From Pratylenchus scribneri (lineage: Eukaryota; Nematoda; Chromadorea; Rhabditida; Pratylenchidae), in contig JAQSEB010000059.1 of NCBI GenBank assembly GCA_030063045.1, forward strand, positions 2,108,001-2,172,000: a stretch of 64,000 nt of DNA. The letters are read 5' to 3'. The first letter of the stretch is position 1; every line of letters starts with the position of its first letter. Positions 1 through 54,811 of the stretch are shown here, piece after piece. Below the pieces are notes generated by a model. It was not told where the DNA came from. It searched no databases and saw only the letters and a program-made list of their open reading frames with translations. Both the position numbers and the translations under genes were made by a program.

Positions 1-40
1 CAATATTCCGGCCACCCTCCTCTCATTGTTATTGGCTTAG

Positions 41-1348
41 TTTCACCCAAGCCGATTGTTTAAGTCAGTTTTTTGTCCTTTTCCTTATCCAAATCATCCA
101 CTCAAAGTGATCCGAACAATTTTGAATGTTTCCCTGTTTGCCACCTATATGTCCGGTGCATGTTTGGCTTTGGAGAGGATGGCCGGCTCATTGTTGTTGA
201 TTCGGAGGTTGCAGACCAAAAGGGCAATTGCAGTGTTTTTGGCAATTCTTCAAGTCACCAATCTCATTCAACTCTTGCGCAATTTATTAATAAATACCCA
301 AAAAATCTTATAATCAAACCATCACAAAACCCTAATATTCTTTCATTTTGCAGTGGCTTCTTTCCATTTTCGCCGCCATTCCGCCCAGCTTTTCCTCAAT
401 TCCATCTGCTGCCATTTCCCCACATTGTGCCCAATTCACTCCTTCCCCAACCCAAATTCGTCCTCTCTTCTTTGCAATTCTTGGGATGCAAGCATTTGTT
501 TTGGCCATTTACTCCATTCTCACCTATCATAATCATTTTGACAAACAGGTACATAGAATATATTGATGAGGAATCAAAAAACGTATTTTTACTTGGACCA
601 TGTAGATTAGTAGGGAATTGGCTAGGCAAAATCCAATCATTTTGGAACAAATCCATGCCACCGAACAATCTTTGCCATCTGCGGCCATTGTTGTTGGACT
701 TTTCTTGGCCAGCACATTTTTGGACAGGAATTTCCTGATGGCATTAGCCAACGCATTCTTTGGTAGCCATTCAATGGTTGGAGGCAAAAAAGGTGGCAAA
801 AATGGCAACGGAGGCGATGAAATGTTCAAAACTGCATTTTGGAGTGAATTTCAGGCGAGTTTTTTTCGGTAGCGATTAGTGAGAGAGCAAAAATACACGT
901 AAATAATGGCCAGATTTGAATTGGCCAAATTAAAACAAAATTTGAGTTAAAGGGAAAATCAACCAAATTAATTGCCAATTTTAAGATTTTGGCCATTCCT
1001 CTGATGAGTTTGCTGTTGGTTGCCATTCTCCAGGTGCAAATTCGCTCACAACGAATTGCAGAAGAGGATATTTACGAAAGAGTTGGAGGCAGTGCGAATT
1101 CAGCTGCCAATGTTTTGGCTGTTCGCAAAGTGGGAAGTGCCCTTGGGGGAGGCCATAGAATCATTGGAAGGGAGGAAGATGATCGGCTTAGTGACCCATA
1201 CGAAAAAACATCGGCTTCAACAGCAAGTCCATCCACGTCAATAAGTTTATCGGATGGAGGCGGGAGTGAAGGATGCGCAATGGATGGAAAAGGGAAAAAG
1301 CAGAAAGGAACAGGAGGAAATCAAGATTTGGGACGGCAACGGCATTGA
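41..1348 (+). CDS. Serpentine (7TM) chemoreceptor-like protein, 5' truncated by window edge
   Basis: Four exons join in phase 0: 41-253, 354-548, 606-854 and 986-1348 (stop), giving about 339 residues; earlier exons lie outside the window. The first exon follows a TTAG acceptor at 37-40. The product has several hydrophobic spans. One ends in CLALERMAG, resembling the end of TM3 plus the E-R motif of nematode Sre/Srab-type receptors. Others are AIAVFLAILQWLLSIFAAI (across the first junction), LFFAILGMQAFVLAIYSIL, AAIVVGLFLASTFL and ILAIPLMSLLLVAIL. A hydrophilic Gly/Ser-rich tail follows. Intron 3 (855-985) needs a GC donor (CAG|GCGAGT). An AATAAA lies at 1419-1424. The family call is inferred from topology and short motifs; it could be another multipass protein. 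If a receptor, it would act at the plasma membrane of a sensory neuron. Confidence 0.5.
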
Positions 1349-1719
1349 TGGTCGAGGAAAATGGCAGAAAATTAACCTCATTTATATGTATTTGTTTATA
1401 AAAATTGAATAGTTTAATAATAAATTATTGTCCAAATTTATAAAAGAATTTGTCAGAATTGGATGGAAATAATGCCAAAGAATGAATGGTCGTAATAAAA
1501 TTATTAAACTGAGAACAAAATGGCAATATTCAATTTAGGATATTGCCTATACCTTCCAAGATTTAAGTGATATTTCCCATAAAATGACCAACCAGTATCC
1601 TTTGGCAGCAGGGCCAATTTGACTACAGTATAGTATGTCAGTTTTCTTTGATAATAAATTGAATTTTGCCGATGGCGATATCATGTGGACAAGAGACAAA
1701 ACAACCGTTTTAACAATTG
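1349..1719. other. Intergenic, no gene seen
   Basis: AT-rich spacer with a polyadenylation signal (AATAAA, 1419-1424) for the receptor-like gene. Nothing else recognised before the minisatellite begins. Confidence 0.5.
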
Positions 1720-3068
1720 TGTTTTTGCTTTCCAGAAAATGTTCGCTAAAATGTTTTACAATTTTGTTAAAATGTTTTACAATTGTTTTTCTTTCCGGAA
1801 AATGTTTTATAATTGTGTTTTTTTTCCCGGAAAATGTTCGTCAAAAGATGTTTTACAATTGTGTTCCTTTCCGGAAAATGTTTTACAATTGTGTTTTTTT
1901 CTTTCCGGAAAATGTTTTACAATTGTGTTTTTTCTTTCCGGAAAATGTTTTACAATTGTGTTTTTTTCTTTCCGGAAAATGTTTTACAATTGTGTTTTTC
2001 TTTCCGGAAATGTTTTACAATTGTGTTTTTTCTTTCCGGAAAATGTTTTACAATTGTGTTTTTTCTTTCAGGAAAATGTTTTACAATTGTGTTTTTTCTT
2101 TCCGGAAAATGTTTTACAATTGTGTTTTTTCTTTCCGGAAAATGTTTTACAATTGTGTTTTTTCTTTCCGGAAAATGTTTTACAATTGTGTTTTTTCTTT
2201 CCGGAAAATGTTTTACAATTGTGTTTTTTCTTTCAGGAAAATGTTTTACAATTGTGTTTTTTCTTTCCGGAAAATGTTTTACAATTGTGTTTTTTCTTTC
2301 CCAAAAATGTTTTACAATTGTGTTTTTTTCTTTCCGGAAAATGTTTTACAATTGTGTTTTTTCTTTCCCAAAAATGTTTTACAATTGTGTTTTTTTCTTT
2401 CCGGAAAATGTTTTACAATTGTGTTTTTTTCTTTCCGGAAAATGTTTTACAATTGTGTTTTTTCTTACCGGAAAATGTTTTACAATTGTGTTTTTTCTTT
2501 CCGGAAAATGTTTTACAATTGTGTTTTTTCTTTCCGGAAAATGTTTTACAATTGTGTTTTTTCTTTCCGGAAAATGTTTTACAATTGTGTTTTTTCTTTC
2601 CGGAAAATGTTTTACAATTGTGTTTTTTCTTTCCCAAAAATGTTTTACAATTGTGTTTTTTTCTTTCCGGAAAATGTTTTACAATTGTGTTTTTTCTTTC
2701 CCAAAAATGTTTTACAATTGTGTTTTTTTCTTTCCGGAAAATGTTTTACAATTGTGTTTTTTTCTTTCCGGAAAATGTTTTACAATTGTGTTTTTTCTTA
2801 CCGGAAAATGTTTTACAATTGTGTTTTTTCTTTCCGGAAAATGTTTTACAATTGTGTTTTTTCTTTCCGGAAAATGTTTTACAATTGTGTTTTTTCTTTC
2901 CCAAAAATATTTTACAATTGTGTTTTTTTCTTTCCGGAAAATGTTTTACAATTTTTTTCTTTCCGGAAAATGTTTTACAATTGTGTTTTTTTCTTTCCGG
3001 AAAATTTTCGTCAAAAAATGTTTTACAATTGTGTTTTTTCTTTCCGGAAAATGTTTAAACAATTTTCG
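1720..3068 (+). repeat. Minisatellite array A (33/34-bp units)
   Basis: About forty head-to-tail copies of a 33-bp unit; some are 34 bp because the T run has seven instead of six T. Each unit carries the 10-bp palindrome TTTCCGGAAA followed by AAAATGTTTTACAATTGTG, which contains the 8-bp palindrome ACAATTGT. Recurrent variants replace CTTTCCGG by CTTTCCCA, CTTACCGG or CTTTCAGG. Edge units keep a longer form with TTCGTCAAAA or TTCGCTAAAA inserted after AAAATG. The unit has no stop codon in any + frame, so it creates ORFs of up to 504 codons that are not genes. Related arrays lie at 43.5, 52.5 and 58.3 kb. Confidence 0.97.
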
Positions 3069-3591
3069 CGAATTTTTTTCGATCAAATACTTTTCTACCA
3101 TCTTCCATGCCATTTCCATTGCAATGTTGCACTTGCAATAATAATATAAATACAACAAATCATATTTAGGATCAAAAAATTAGAAATCAATGGCATTATA
3201 GGAAACGTTTTAAAATTGATTTCATCCAATCCAATCCATCTCATTCAAATTTGATGAAATAATCGCTAAAATGGTACAATTAAACTGACACTGAAGACTG
3301 AACCAAAGCAAATAGTTTTCCATTTTCATAAACAAATTCGAAAAATGTTCCGTATACCAGTAGTAGGATTAGTACAATTCACCAATTGGCATTCCCAAAA
3401 TACAAGGTAGTTGATTAGATTAGACTTCACCCAGAAAATAATGGCACTATAAAACACAGCATAACCAAATAGTTTTGGACTTTGCAACATTCAAGCATAT
3501 TTCCGTTTCCATTCTTTTAATTAATGGGAAAAAATGAATTTTAGAATCTCAAAAGATTAATTGTAATAACAATCAAACGAATATTTAATCA
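3069..3591. other. Intergenic, with possible trans-splice acceptor
   Basis: AT-rich spacer. GAATTTTAG ending at 3544 could accept a spliced leader 47 nt before the start codon at 3592. No other feature seen. Confidence 0.35.
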
Positions 3592-4733
3592 ATGGAAGAG
3601 CCAAAAACAAATGAAGCCATTGTGGAAGAAGAGCTGGGACGAGGGAAACGACAACGTAAACAACGAATTACTGCGGATTATGAATACATTGCCAACAAAG
3701 GCGGAAATGGCAGAAAGAATTCGGGCAATGCCAAAACGATCAAAGTGAAAAACGAAGAAGATGGCAACGATAACAAAAATGGTCGTGCTGCAGGGAAAGG
3801 AGGAGCAAGCCAGGCAAAGGCTCGTCGCGTGTCAAGCATTGGGCAAAAGCATACACGTTTGATGAAGACAATTTCGGCACCGGCACCGAATCGCAAGAAA
3901 CTTCCCAAATTCGCACAGTCGGAGCCGAACGATGGAAAACCCGTTTTGCATATTCATCGAACATTCCGCGATGATCAAGGCAAAGAATATGTAAGCCAAA
4001 TTTAACGGTGCAAAGTGCAAACTCTTTCATTACGAATGTCAGAATTCAGACAAAATTAGCATTTGGGGCAATTAGGATTTTCGATCATTTTGGAAAAAAA
4101 TGCAAATTACCACCTTATCAAAAATACAAATTTATCCATTTTTAATGATTGGGGATTAATTTTTACTGGTAAATATGAATTATGGCCACGTAATATTTTT
4201 CAATTTGTCCAATTTTTTTGTGAAAAACCAAAAGTTCCACCCGCCAATTTATTATGGCAAATTTTTTGAGGAAATTTGACCAAAATGAAGGAATAATTAA
4301 TCAAATTAGATCAAAAATTCACTCCAAAATTCAATTAAAAATATTTAAATTTACACAGAACCAAACGGAGGTGGTGGAAGATGCTCGACTGGTGCAAAAC
4401 TATCTGAAAATGCGAATGCTCTGCAGCCATGAACAACTTCTGCGATTTGCTTTTGACAGCGATGAGGCAATCGAGGTTTTTCCACATCCACAAATCCAAA
4501 ATAATAATTTGGGTCAAATTTGATAGGATTTCAAGCATTTTCGTCATAATATGCGCGAACGCATCAGATATAAGGACAAAAAAGAGCAGAAGGACAATAA
4601 GAAAGAGGAGCAGCAACCTCAACCTGGCACCAGCAGTGGCACCAACAAACGTGTTCGTTTTGCCAATGATGTGGTGGAAGAAATGGATGAGGGCGTTGGC
4701 AGTGGAACATCAACCAGCGGAATTGTATTCTGA
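3592..4733 (+). CDS. Small basic protein related to a TAF1 (TFIID subunit 1) segment
   Basis: Three exons in phase 0: 3592-3990, 4359-4475 and 4527-4733, giving 240 residues; introns are 368 and 51 nt with GT-AG ends. Residues 1-110 are basic and low-complexity (GRGKRQRKQR). From about residue 122 the product reads RTFRDDQGKEY, then across the junction TEVV, YLKMR, FAFDSDE and NMRERI. This matches, in order and spacing, the TAF1 segment just before its zinc knuckle (RT-R-D-G-EY, TEVV, Y-K-R, FA-D, then a basic helix). Full TAF1 is well over 1,000 residues, and its acetyltransferase-like region and bromodomains are absent. I read this as a stand-alone or truncated paralogue, probably nuclear. 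AATAAA lies at 4894-4899. The homology is by eye; the gene structure itself is well supported. Confidence 0.6.
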
Positions 4734-6303
4734 ACAGAATGATGAATGATTGAAATGAATTGATTGTTAAGCCAATGTGATCCAAATTGTAAAAACAAAT
4801 CAAACATTGTTTTCCAATAATTTATGCCATCATATCCATCCATTCCAATTATTTTTAATTCATCGAAAAATTTGTTTCCACTCTTCTTTTCGTAATAAAA
4901 TCACCATTTTATGTCATTCACTTTATTTTCCAGCTCAATCACAAATTTTTTACGAGATAAAATTTCATTGTTCTCATGTATTTACAAATAAAACAAAATT
5001 CACCAAAACAATTATTGGCCATCCATTGGATTTGAAAGTGATTGAAATTAGCAGAGAAAATGGGCAATTTCTGAGCATCATTTAGGCACAAATTACTCAA
5101 CTATTGATACATAAATATACACCTAAATCAGCAAATTCCACACTGATCTTGTTCCACAAACTCCAATGTGCGCATCGAATTTCATTTTTGTGGCCTGAAT
5201 AAAATGATCAATCAACTCGGCCGGTTGACCGAAGTATAGGAGGAGTGGATTATTTGGCGAAAAAGTTTTCCGTTTTTCCGTTCTGATCGAATTTGGCTGA
5301 TTCGAATGGTTTTGTCGAATTTTGTGGAAAGGGAGGAAGGGGATAAACATCATCGGCCATCCCATAAATATGCACGTAAAAATTGCCTCTGATGTGAATC
5401 GAATTCCACGCATTTCAGCGGATTAGTCGCCGTTGATTTTTGTTTCCCTCATTGATGCTAATCTTCTATGCAATTCCCGACCCGAATCCATTTAATTTAT
5501 AACTCTGAAATTGCCTCTCACAAAACAATTCAAACAAAAAGGCAATAAAGTGAATTTGGTGATGGAATGACATCAATTGCCTCGATGGAATGGAAAATTA
5601 CCCAAAATGGCCACAATATTCTCCTCTAAACTCATTTCTTTTAATGTAGCCATATCCTCTGCTCCAATTTGACCTCAATTTTCTTTCTTCTATTAAAGGT
5701 GTACCTTTTTTTCTTCTAATTCCACTGAACTCCTCCAAAACTTCCATTCCTTTTCCCAACTTGGCGTCGTTGCAAATTTTCGTACTTCTTCTTCTAAACA
5801 ACCTGGACGAGAACGGCTAGTTGGAAGGCACAAAGGAGTGTTGAATGTTCCAAATAAAAGTTGATCAACATTTGGCACAAAACAACATTTCTAAACAATA
5901 ATTTTGACCTAAAATGGACCATTTCTTTTTGGGAATCTTTGCCCTATTTCTCTCGACCATCTTTGCCTGCGGCATTTTTCTTCTCAATTTGATTCGTCGA
6001 ATTTATGCCCACAGATTTGAATACAATTTCCGACGACATGTTCTTCAAATTGGGATACCGCGAAAATGTGATAATGAGGAAAATGGTGAGTAAAATGAAA
6101 TCGAATTAATTGGATATTTTTATTTATTTATTCCAAAAAACAAATTTGGCAAAATTTACATTACAGTGAAAAACAAAAAATTTGTAAGATTTGGGCCTGA
6201 ATAGATTTGGGACAAAAAAAACACAAAATTGAGTGTGTGGCAAAATTATTAAATAGGAGTATTGAATTCAAATTGACTATTTTCCTCCTCCCTCCTCATT
6301 CAT
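4734..6303. other. Intergenic with unresolved short ORFs
   Basis: Holds 3' flank of the TAF1-like gene, the 59-codon ORF listed at 5914, and two weak minus-strand open frames: 5123-5413 (96 codons) and about 5690-5885, which has a possible acceptor upstream and a GTACAC donor-like end. I could not join these into a convincing gene or recognise their products. A TTTATT at 6123-6128 gives AATAAA on the minus strand, suitable for the 3' end of the protease gene. Confidence 0.3.
5914..6093 (+). CDS. Possible small membrane-anchored peptide (59 residues)
   Basis: An ATG-started frame codes for a long hydrophobic stretch (FFLGIFALFLSTIFACGIFL, residues 4-23) followed by a basic, polar tail (LIRRIYAHRF...). 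This is typical of a signal-anchored single-pass peptide. The tail runs through AATG|GTGAGT, a strong donor, so it might instead be a first exon. However, any downstream exon would lie antisense to the protease gene ending at 6304. Hydrophobic frames arise by chance in AT-rich DNA, so this is only a candidate. No family recognised. Confidence 0.25.
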   Translation: MDHFFLGIFALFLSTIFACGIFLLNLIRRIYAHRFEYNFRRHVLQIGIPRKCDNEENGE

Positions 6304-8537
6304 TCATTGGATTGTATGGACAATGTCATAACAAAATCGGCGCCTAAAATATGGAATGTTCTGCTGGCTAAAGTTGTACGGGAACGGTTTCCGCTCGGCA
6401 GCAAATCGGCCAAAAAGGAGTGCAAAAATGCCGCAGTCCGTGCTAAAAATTGAATGTAATTTTGAATTTGTTTTTGCCCATTTTTTTACTTACCCATTCA
6501 TTTGTTGTGGTACTTCCAACAATTCTTCGCGATCCCATCTCCATCGTTCGCCCAAATATTCCTCTTCTTTTTGTTGCTCGGCCACGGCAAAAAGGATGTC
6601 CCTGCAAAAATTCAAAATTTAATTTTTCCCAGTGGCTTACATAATTGTCTCCATGAATTTCCTCTTCGTTTCGCCAATGAATCCATTGTTCATCGAATCC
6701 ATCATTTGGATTTTGCGACCAGGGATGTCCACCACCGCCATTGCCCAGTGATTGTTGTTCAAGTGTGTCGGCACCAAAACCATGTCCGCATCGCGCAGGG
6801 GCCAGTACCATTCGGATGGGATTTTCTTCGTCCGGTTGTAGCTGAGAATGGCGTAAGTGGGAATGTAGCGCACCCGGTCGATCCTTTTTGCCGTGAAGGA
6901 CTAAAAATGAAAAGAAATAAGCAAAGTAATAATATTTTTATTTTAAAAAAATAAATAAATTTTATTATTTTTTTTCAATTTTTTAAACCAACCAAATATG
7001 CATCCATCATATCCGCATTGAGCCATTGTCCATCCTTCAGGCACAGCAAGCCATCAACCGTCAAATGCTCATCTTGGCCCTGAAAATTTTTTCCTTTGAA
7101 TTTTTTATTGAAAATAATTTAAAATTTTTATTGATTTTTTAAGGCATGGATTAGATGAAAGCTAGGGGCTGGCTAGACTAAAATTTTTGAAAATTTTGGA
7201 CCCAAACAAAGAGGGACTTCATTTTTATAAAATTTAAGTCTCGGGTTCGAATCCGCTCAGAGGACGGTATTTTTTCCTAGCTTGTTAGCCAATTTTAGCA
7301 ATTTTTAGACATGCTAGGTAAAATTTCTAAACGAAATAGCAATATTAGAACAAAAAAGGTATTAGACGAGTTGGTTTTAAGTACAAATTTTAATTATTTT
7401 GAATTTAATAACCTTTATCCATTCGCCCCTTATTCCAGACCGGATCTGTTCATCCATCTTCAATTTCGTCCAGAAGTCGTCCAGTTTGTATTTCTCCGGC
7501 AATTCAAGTTCATCTTCCGGCCTCACCAAATGGTAGTTTTCCTTGTTGTTCAATTCTGGCGATTTTGATGGTTGCTTTTCCATTTCCGAATAATCGTCCA
7601 TTGATGTTCTCGGCACTTCGAAATTGTTTAGAAGGTCATAATCCATGTCCATTTTAGGACTTTCCGGAATTGTTTTTGGTGCCGGCTTCCTTGCTGTGAT
7701 GAAATTGCTTTGATGGCCAAAAATGCTGCTTTTCGGTGTTGTCGGTGCCGGCTTCCTGATGAAATTGTTTTGACCAAAAGTGTCGCTTTTCGGTGTGGTT
7801 GATGTCACATTTGTTGTTGTTCTCGAAACATCAATCATGGAAGGGCTGCTTCTCACAACTGTTGGTGCCACCGCCAACTTCCTTCTTGTTGTGATGTTGC
7901 TGAAATTGTTCGGAGGGCCAATTATGGAAGGACTTTTCGGAATTGTTGTCGTCGTTTTCGATGCTGCGGTGAATGTGAGGTTGGCAGAATTGCTTTGATT
8001 TGCTGTTTGGATTGGATAGGGCCTTTTGTTGCCGCCTGGTGCTGGTTTGTTGACTCGACCGGCTCCAACTATAATTGATTACAGAATTTACATAAACTTT
8101 TGCAATGGTTTATTGACCAATGAACTTTTTACTTTTTATTTGTGTTAACTAACCTCCAACGAGTTTAAGCAAACATTTATGGATGAGCTGTTTGTCCCCT
8201 TCCGATAGGTCAGCCAATAACAATTGATTATATTTGAATGACGGCTTGTTGAATTCAATGATCATACTTTTGCCTTGGACACAATCTTTCTTGGGAAGTT
8301 GGGCGAGATTTTCCACGGATAATTCAATCTAAAAATTTATAATGATGAGATTAAAATAAACAAGGTTAAACGAAAAACCTGCAGTGGAAATGGGTCCCGA
8401 ATTGAAAATTTTTTAGTCGTAGCATTGAATTCAATTTTGCCCATTCTAGGAAGAAATCTTGCTAAAGCATCCCGCGAATTTGTGTAGCCGATTTTACAAG
8501 AAACCTCAAAGCTTTTAAGTTCATTTTCGTCACTCAT
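6304..8537 (-). CDS. Ulp1/SENP-type cysteine protease (peptidase family C48)
   Basis: Seven exons with fully consistent phases: 8537-8379, 8328-8154, 8068-7413, 7079-6993, 6900-6641, 6601-6494 and 6442-6304. They give 527 residues (1,584 nt with stop). The catalytic domain starts near residue 340 with LKDGQWLNADMMDAYL, the substrate-entry motif. His410 lies in HWAMAVVD, Asp427 in MMDSM, Gln479 in VPQQMNG and Cys485 in TDCGIF. The His-Asp gap of 17 and Gln-Cys gap of 6 equal those of yeast Ulp1, so it should be an active SUMO or other ubiquitin-like isopeptidase or processing enzyme. Residues 1-112 form an ordered-looking domain I do not recognise. Residues 113-330 are Pro/Thr/Ser-rich with repeated PKS..FG..NF..RKPAP motifs, likely disordered. 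The start was chosen because TTTCAG lies 15 nt before the ATG. Confidence 0.93.
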
Positions 8538-8560
8538 TTTCAACAGTTTATTCTGAAATT
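8538..8560 (-). promoter_or_regulatory. Candidate spliced-leader trans-splice acceptor for the C48 protease gene
   Basis: On the minus strand AAATTTCAG ends at 8553, 15 nt before the ATG at 8537-8535, with no in-frame upstream exon. This fits nematode SL trans-splicing, but it could also be a cis acceptor of a 5' UTR intron. Confidence 0.45.
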
Positions 8561-10048
8561 TAGTGATTTGATTAATAAAATTAACAATTAATTATAATGT
8601 GAGGTGCGATGCGATGAAGGTATAAATTAAAACGATATTTGTTATTATTATTATTATTACATAACCTATCAATAAGTTATTACTAGCCTAATGCCTAAAA
8701 GGGAATGAGGATTTCGGATAATTCTGAATGGTTTGTGCCACTTGTTCATTTTTTAATGCAGATATGCTATGATAAGGTTTTTGCGTGGGATTCGATGAGT
8801 ATGAGTAAGTTTGATAATGATTGCGATTGCTCGCTTGTTATGCTTCTTTTGATTTGTTTGATGTTTGATCGATCAATTAAAAAAAAAAATAAAAAAGGAT
8901 GAGATGTCTGGCGGACGCGATTAATAAAAACAAAATGCCAATATTTATAAATTCAAAAATGACCAATACCCCTTTACTTGTCACTCATTACCTCTTCCAT
9001 TTTAATTTTTTAGGCATTTCAGCAATTGTGGTTGTGAATTCGAACTTTGCAAACGATCAATGGGATGATAATGATAAATTTTGGTAAATTGGGATACAAA
9101 ATGGATTGATCCCTCTTCTACAAGCGTAACCTTATTCTGGAAAAATTTGCCGTGGAACAAATATTGACTTTTCTCAATCCATTATTTTTGAATAATCATT
9201 ATTCATTAATTTGACTTATTTCTTTCCAACATAAATAAAAATAAAATCCAATGAATTTGTAATATATTTTTATCCATGATGAAACATGAAATGTAAAAAT
9301 GACGAGAATGTGCGCAAAATACAAATAATTTGTAAAAAAATTCATGATGAAAAAAGGGTTTTATGGTTTAAAAACAAAACAAAACTTGTTTAAGGAATTT
9401 TGGAGGCCAGAGAAAATGTTATGCTAAAAAATGTTCGGATGCATAATCCAGATGAATCGATGAAAATATAATTTTTATAATCAGGCGATTCAAGGAGGGA
9501 GTGGAGGAGAGTTCGATTATGAGACCCGCATGATTTTGACCAAATATATTTGAAGGGAGATAGTTTGAATCTGGATAAAAGGCAAATTAAAATGTTGAAT
9601 GCGGATCTTGGTTGGAAGAATTGTTGGGGAGGACTGTTGTGGGTTTGTTTAGTTTAGAAAGATTTGTTTGGAAAAAAAAACTAAATATTTTATATGTAAT
9701 TTTTAATTTATTTTAAAATGAGTGAAAGTATTCGAAAAGAGGAAATAAATTGGTAAAAGAAAGACAAATTCTTGGCGTGGCGATTTCTGTGTTTAGGTCG
9801 GACTGAACATATGGGAATGAAAATGAAAAATTCAAATTAATTATAAGGAGAGAAATATGGGGGAAAGGGCAAGGATGGGGATTGTGTTGAAAACTGAAAA
9901 ATGGATGCCAAAGAATTTACAGAAAAGATGTGAAAGAAGGGGGAGGAGGGGGGACAAATGAAAGAGAAAAAGGTGGGAAGTGAACGAAGCCGCCAATTTG
10001 ATCTTGGATGAGTTGAAATTTTGTAAAATTGTTTTTCTTCTCCACATC
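8561..10048. other. Spacer between PASK 3' end and C48 protease 5' end
   Basis: AT-rich, with no convincing coding frame. Contains a short ATT microsatellite near 8641-8660 and a minus-strand AATAAA (TTTATT at 9707-9712) that may end the PASK mRNA, giving a 3' UTR of roughly 340 nt. The 1.5-kb gap is too long for a typical nematode operon pair. Confidence 0.4.
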
Positions 10049-53640
<43,592 letters not shown>

Positions 53641-53643
<3 letters not shown>

Positions 53644-53660
53644 TTTCTGCAGGGAATAAA
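53641..53660 (-). promoter_or_regulatory. Candidate trans-splice acceptor at PASK start
   Basis: On the minus strand TTCCCTGCAG ends at 53647, three bases before the chosen ATG (53643-53641). Such a tight gap is common at nematode SL sites. An ordinary acceptor after a 5' noncoding exon is the alternative. Confidence 0.4.
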
Positions 53661-54558
53661 ATGCAAATAAAATAATCGGATGATTTCGGAAAAAAATTCT
53701 GAAAATTTTTGATCAAAATGGGAACTAATTTGAGTGGAACGAAAAAAAAGAACCTATTTTGTGTTGTTTACATTAACATGGACAAATTGGAGGAAGGAAA
53801 TGTTTTGAGCGCGCGAAAGGTTGAAGGGCAAAATAATAGAGGTGCAAAAAATGAGGAAATTTGATGGGATGGGGATGGGGGACAATTAAAATTGGTGTTG
53901 GTGGCCAATTTAGGTGAAAATGAAATGTTCAAACTATAAAAATGGACGACGTGAAGCATTTTAATAATTAGCGAGAATGGATAATAAAAGGGTATAATGG
54001 CATTTTGTAATAAAATTTAATAAGCAAACATCATTTGATCCTTGCAAACTTTATTAAAAATGTTTTGGTTAAAAATTGAATCATTCATAATAGAATTCTG
54101 AACAAATATAAAAGAAAGGAGCAATTTTATAGTTTTGTTTTGATAAATTTGGCCAAAAATGAATTAAATGTGGGTGAATTGGCTGGTGGGGAATTGTCTC
54201 GTGTTGATTCTTTTTCCTAAAATGTCTGCTGATCATTTTTAATATTTATTTTTAATCAGAAAAAATTGGTGGATGGAAAAAGCAAAAAAATTGGGGGAAT
54301 CTTTGGCTTTTTGCTGATTGTTCCTTTGGGCAAAAATCATATGAATCTTGGATGAGAAATTGAACAGAAGGAAAGGAAAGGCGTTTTGGGGACAAAAAAA
54401 TCGGTAACGAAAAATGGTTCAAATGATGGAGGAATATAAAAGGGGGGATGGAGGTTGGATAATCATTGGACCCAAATGTTTTCGAAAGCAACTGTGATTT
54501 AGGATGAAAGCAAAAAGCATAAAAAGATGAAAAATAGGCGAAATTCGGAGGGAAAAAT

Positions 54559-54570
54559 GGGGGGGGGGGG
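54559..54570 (+). repeat. Poly-G tract (12 G)
   Basis: Uninterrupted G12 upstream of PASK. It also generates the proline-rich minus-strand frame at 54252-54623. Confidence 0.93.
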
Positions 54571-54796
54571 ATGGGGACAGAGGTGGGTGTTCGGTTTCTG
54601 AGGGAGACATCGGCGGAACTCACATCAATAAATTGAACCTGTTCATTGCCATCACAGACGGATCAACTACCTAAAATCGGCATTTGAGATGGGAGAATGG
54701 GGAAGGGATTATCCATCAAAAGAGAGGAAATGAAAGGGATAAAGGCGGGGGAGGTGAAAAAAACTTTGGCCAAGGCAGAATATTGGCCAATATGTA

Positions 54797-54811
54797 GGGG
54801 GGGGGGGGGGG
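54797..54811 (+). repeat. Poly-G tract (15 G)
   Basis: Uninterrupted G15 about 230 bp from the previous run. Confidence 0.94.

Noticed and set aside
1037..1064. 28-nt intron in the receptor-like gene (GTGCAAAT...TTGCAG)
   Set aside because: Too short to be credible. Reading through keeps a longer, in-frame hydrophilic tail to the stop at 1348.
1720..3068. CRISPR array
   Set aside because: Units are contiguous with no unique spacers, and the genome is eukaryotic.
1635..3149. ORFs of 442-504 codons encoding repeated FRKMFYNCVFS-type peptides
   Set aside because: All three + frames are open because the 33-bp repeat is a multiple of three and stop-free. Frame indifference and 34-bp units argue against protein selection.
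7230..7265. tRNA gene
   Set aside because: The T-loop-like GGTTCGAATCC lacks a pairing T stem and adjacent acceptor stem, so it is not a functional tRNA.
54252..54623. 123-codon minus-strand proline-rich ORF
   Set aside because: Produced by the poly-G tract and Ser/Phe-rich AT sequence. It does not join PASK exon 1 in frame.
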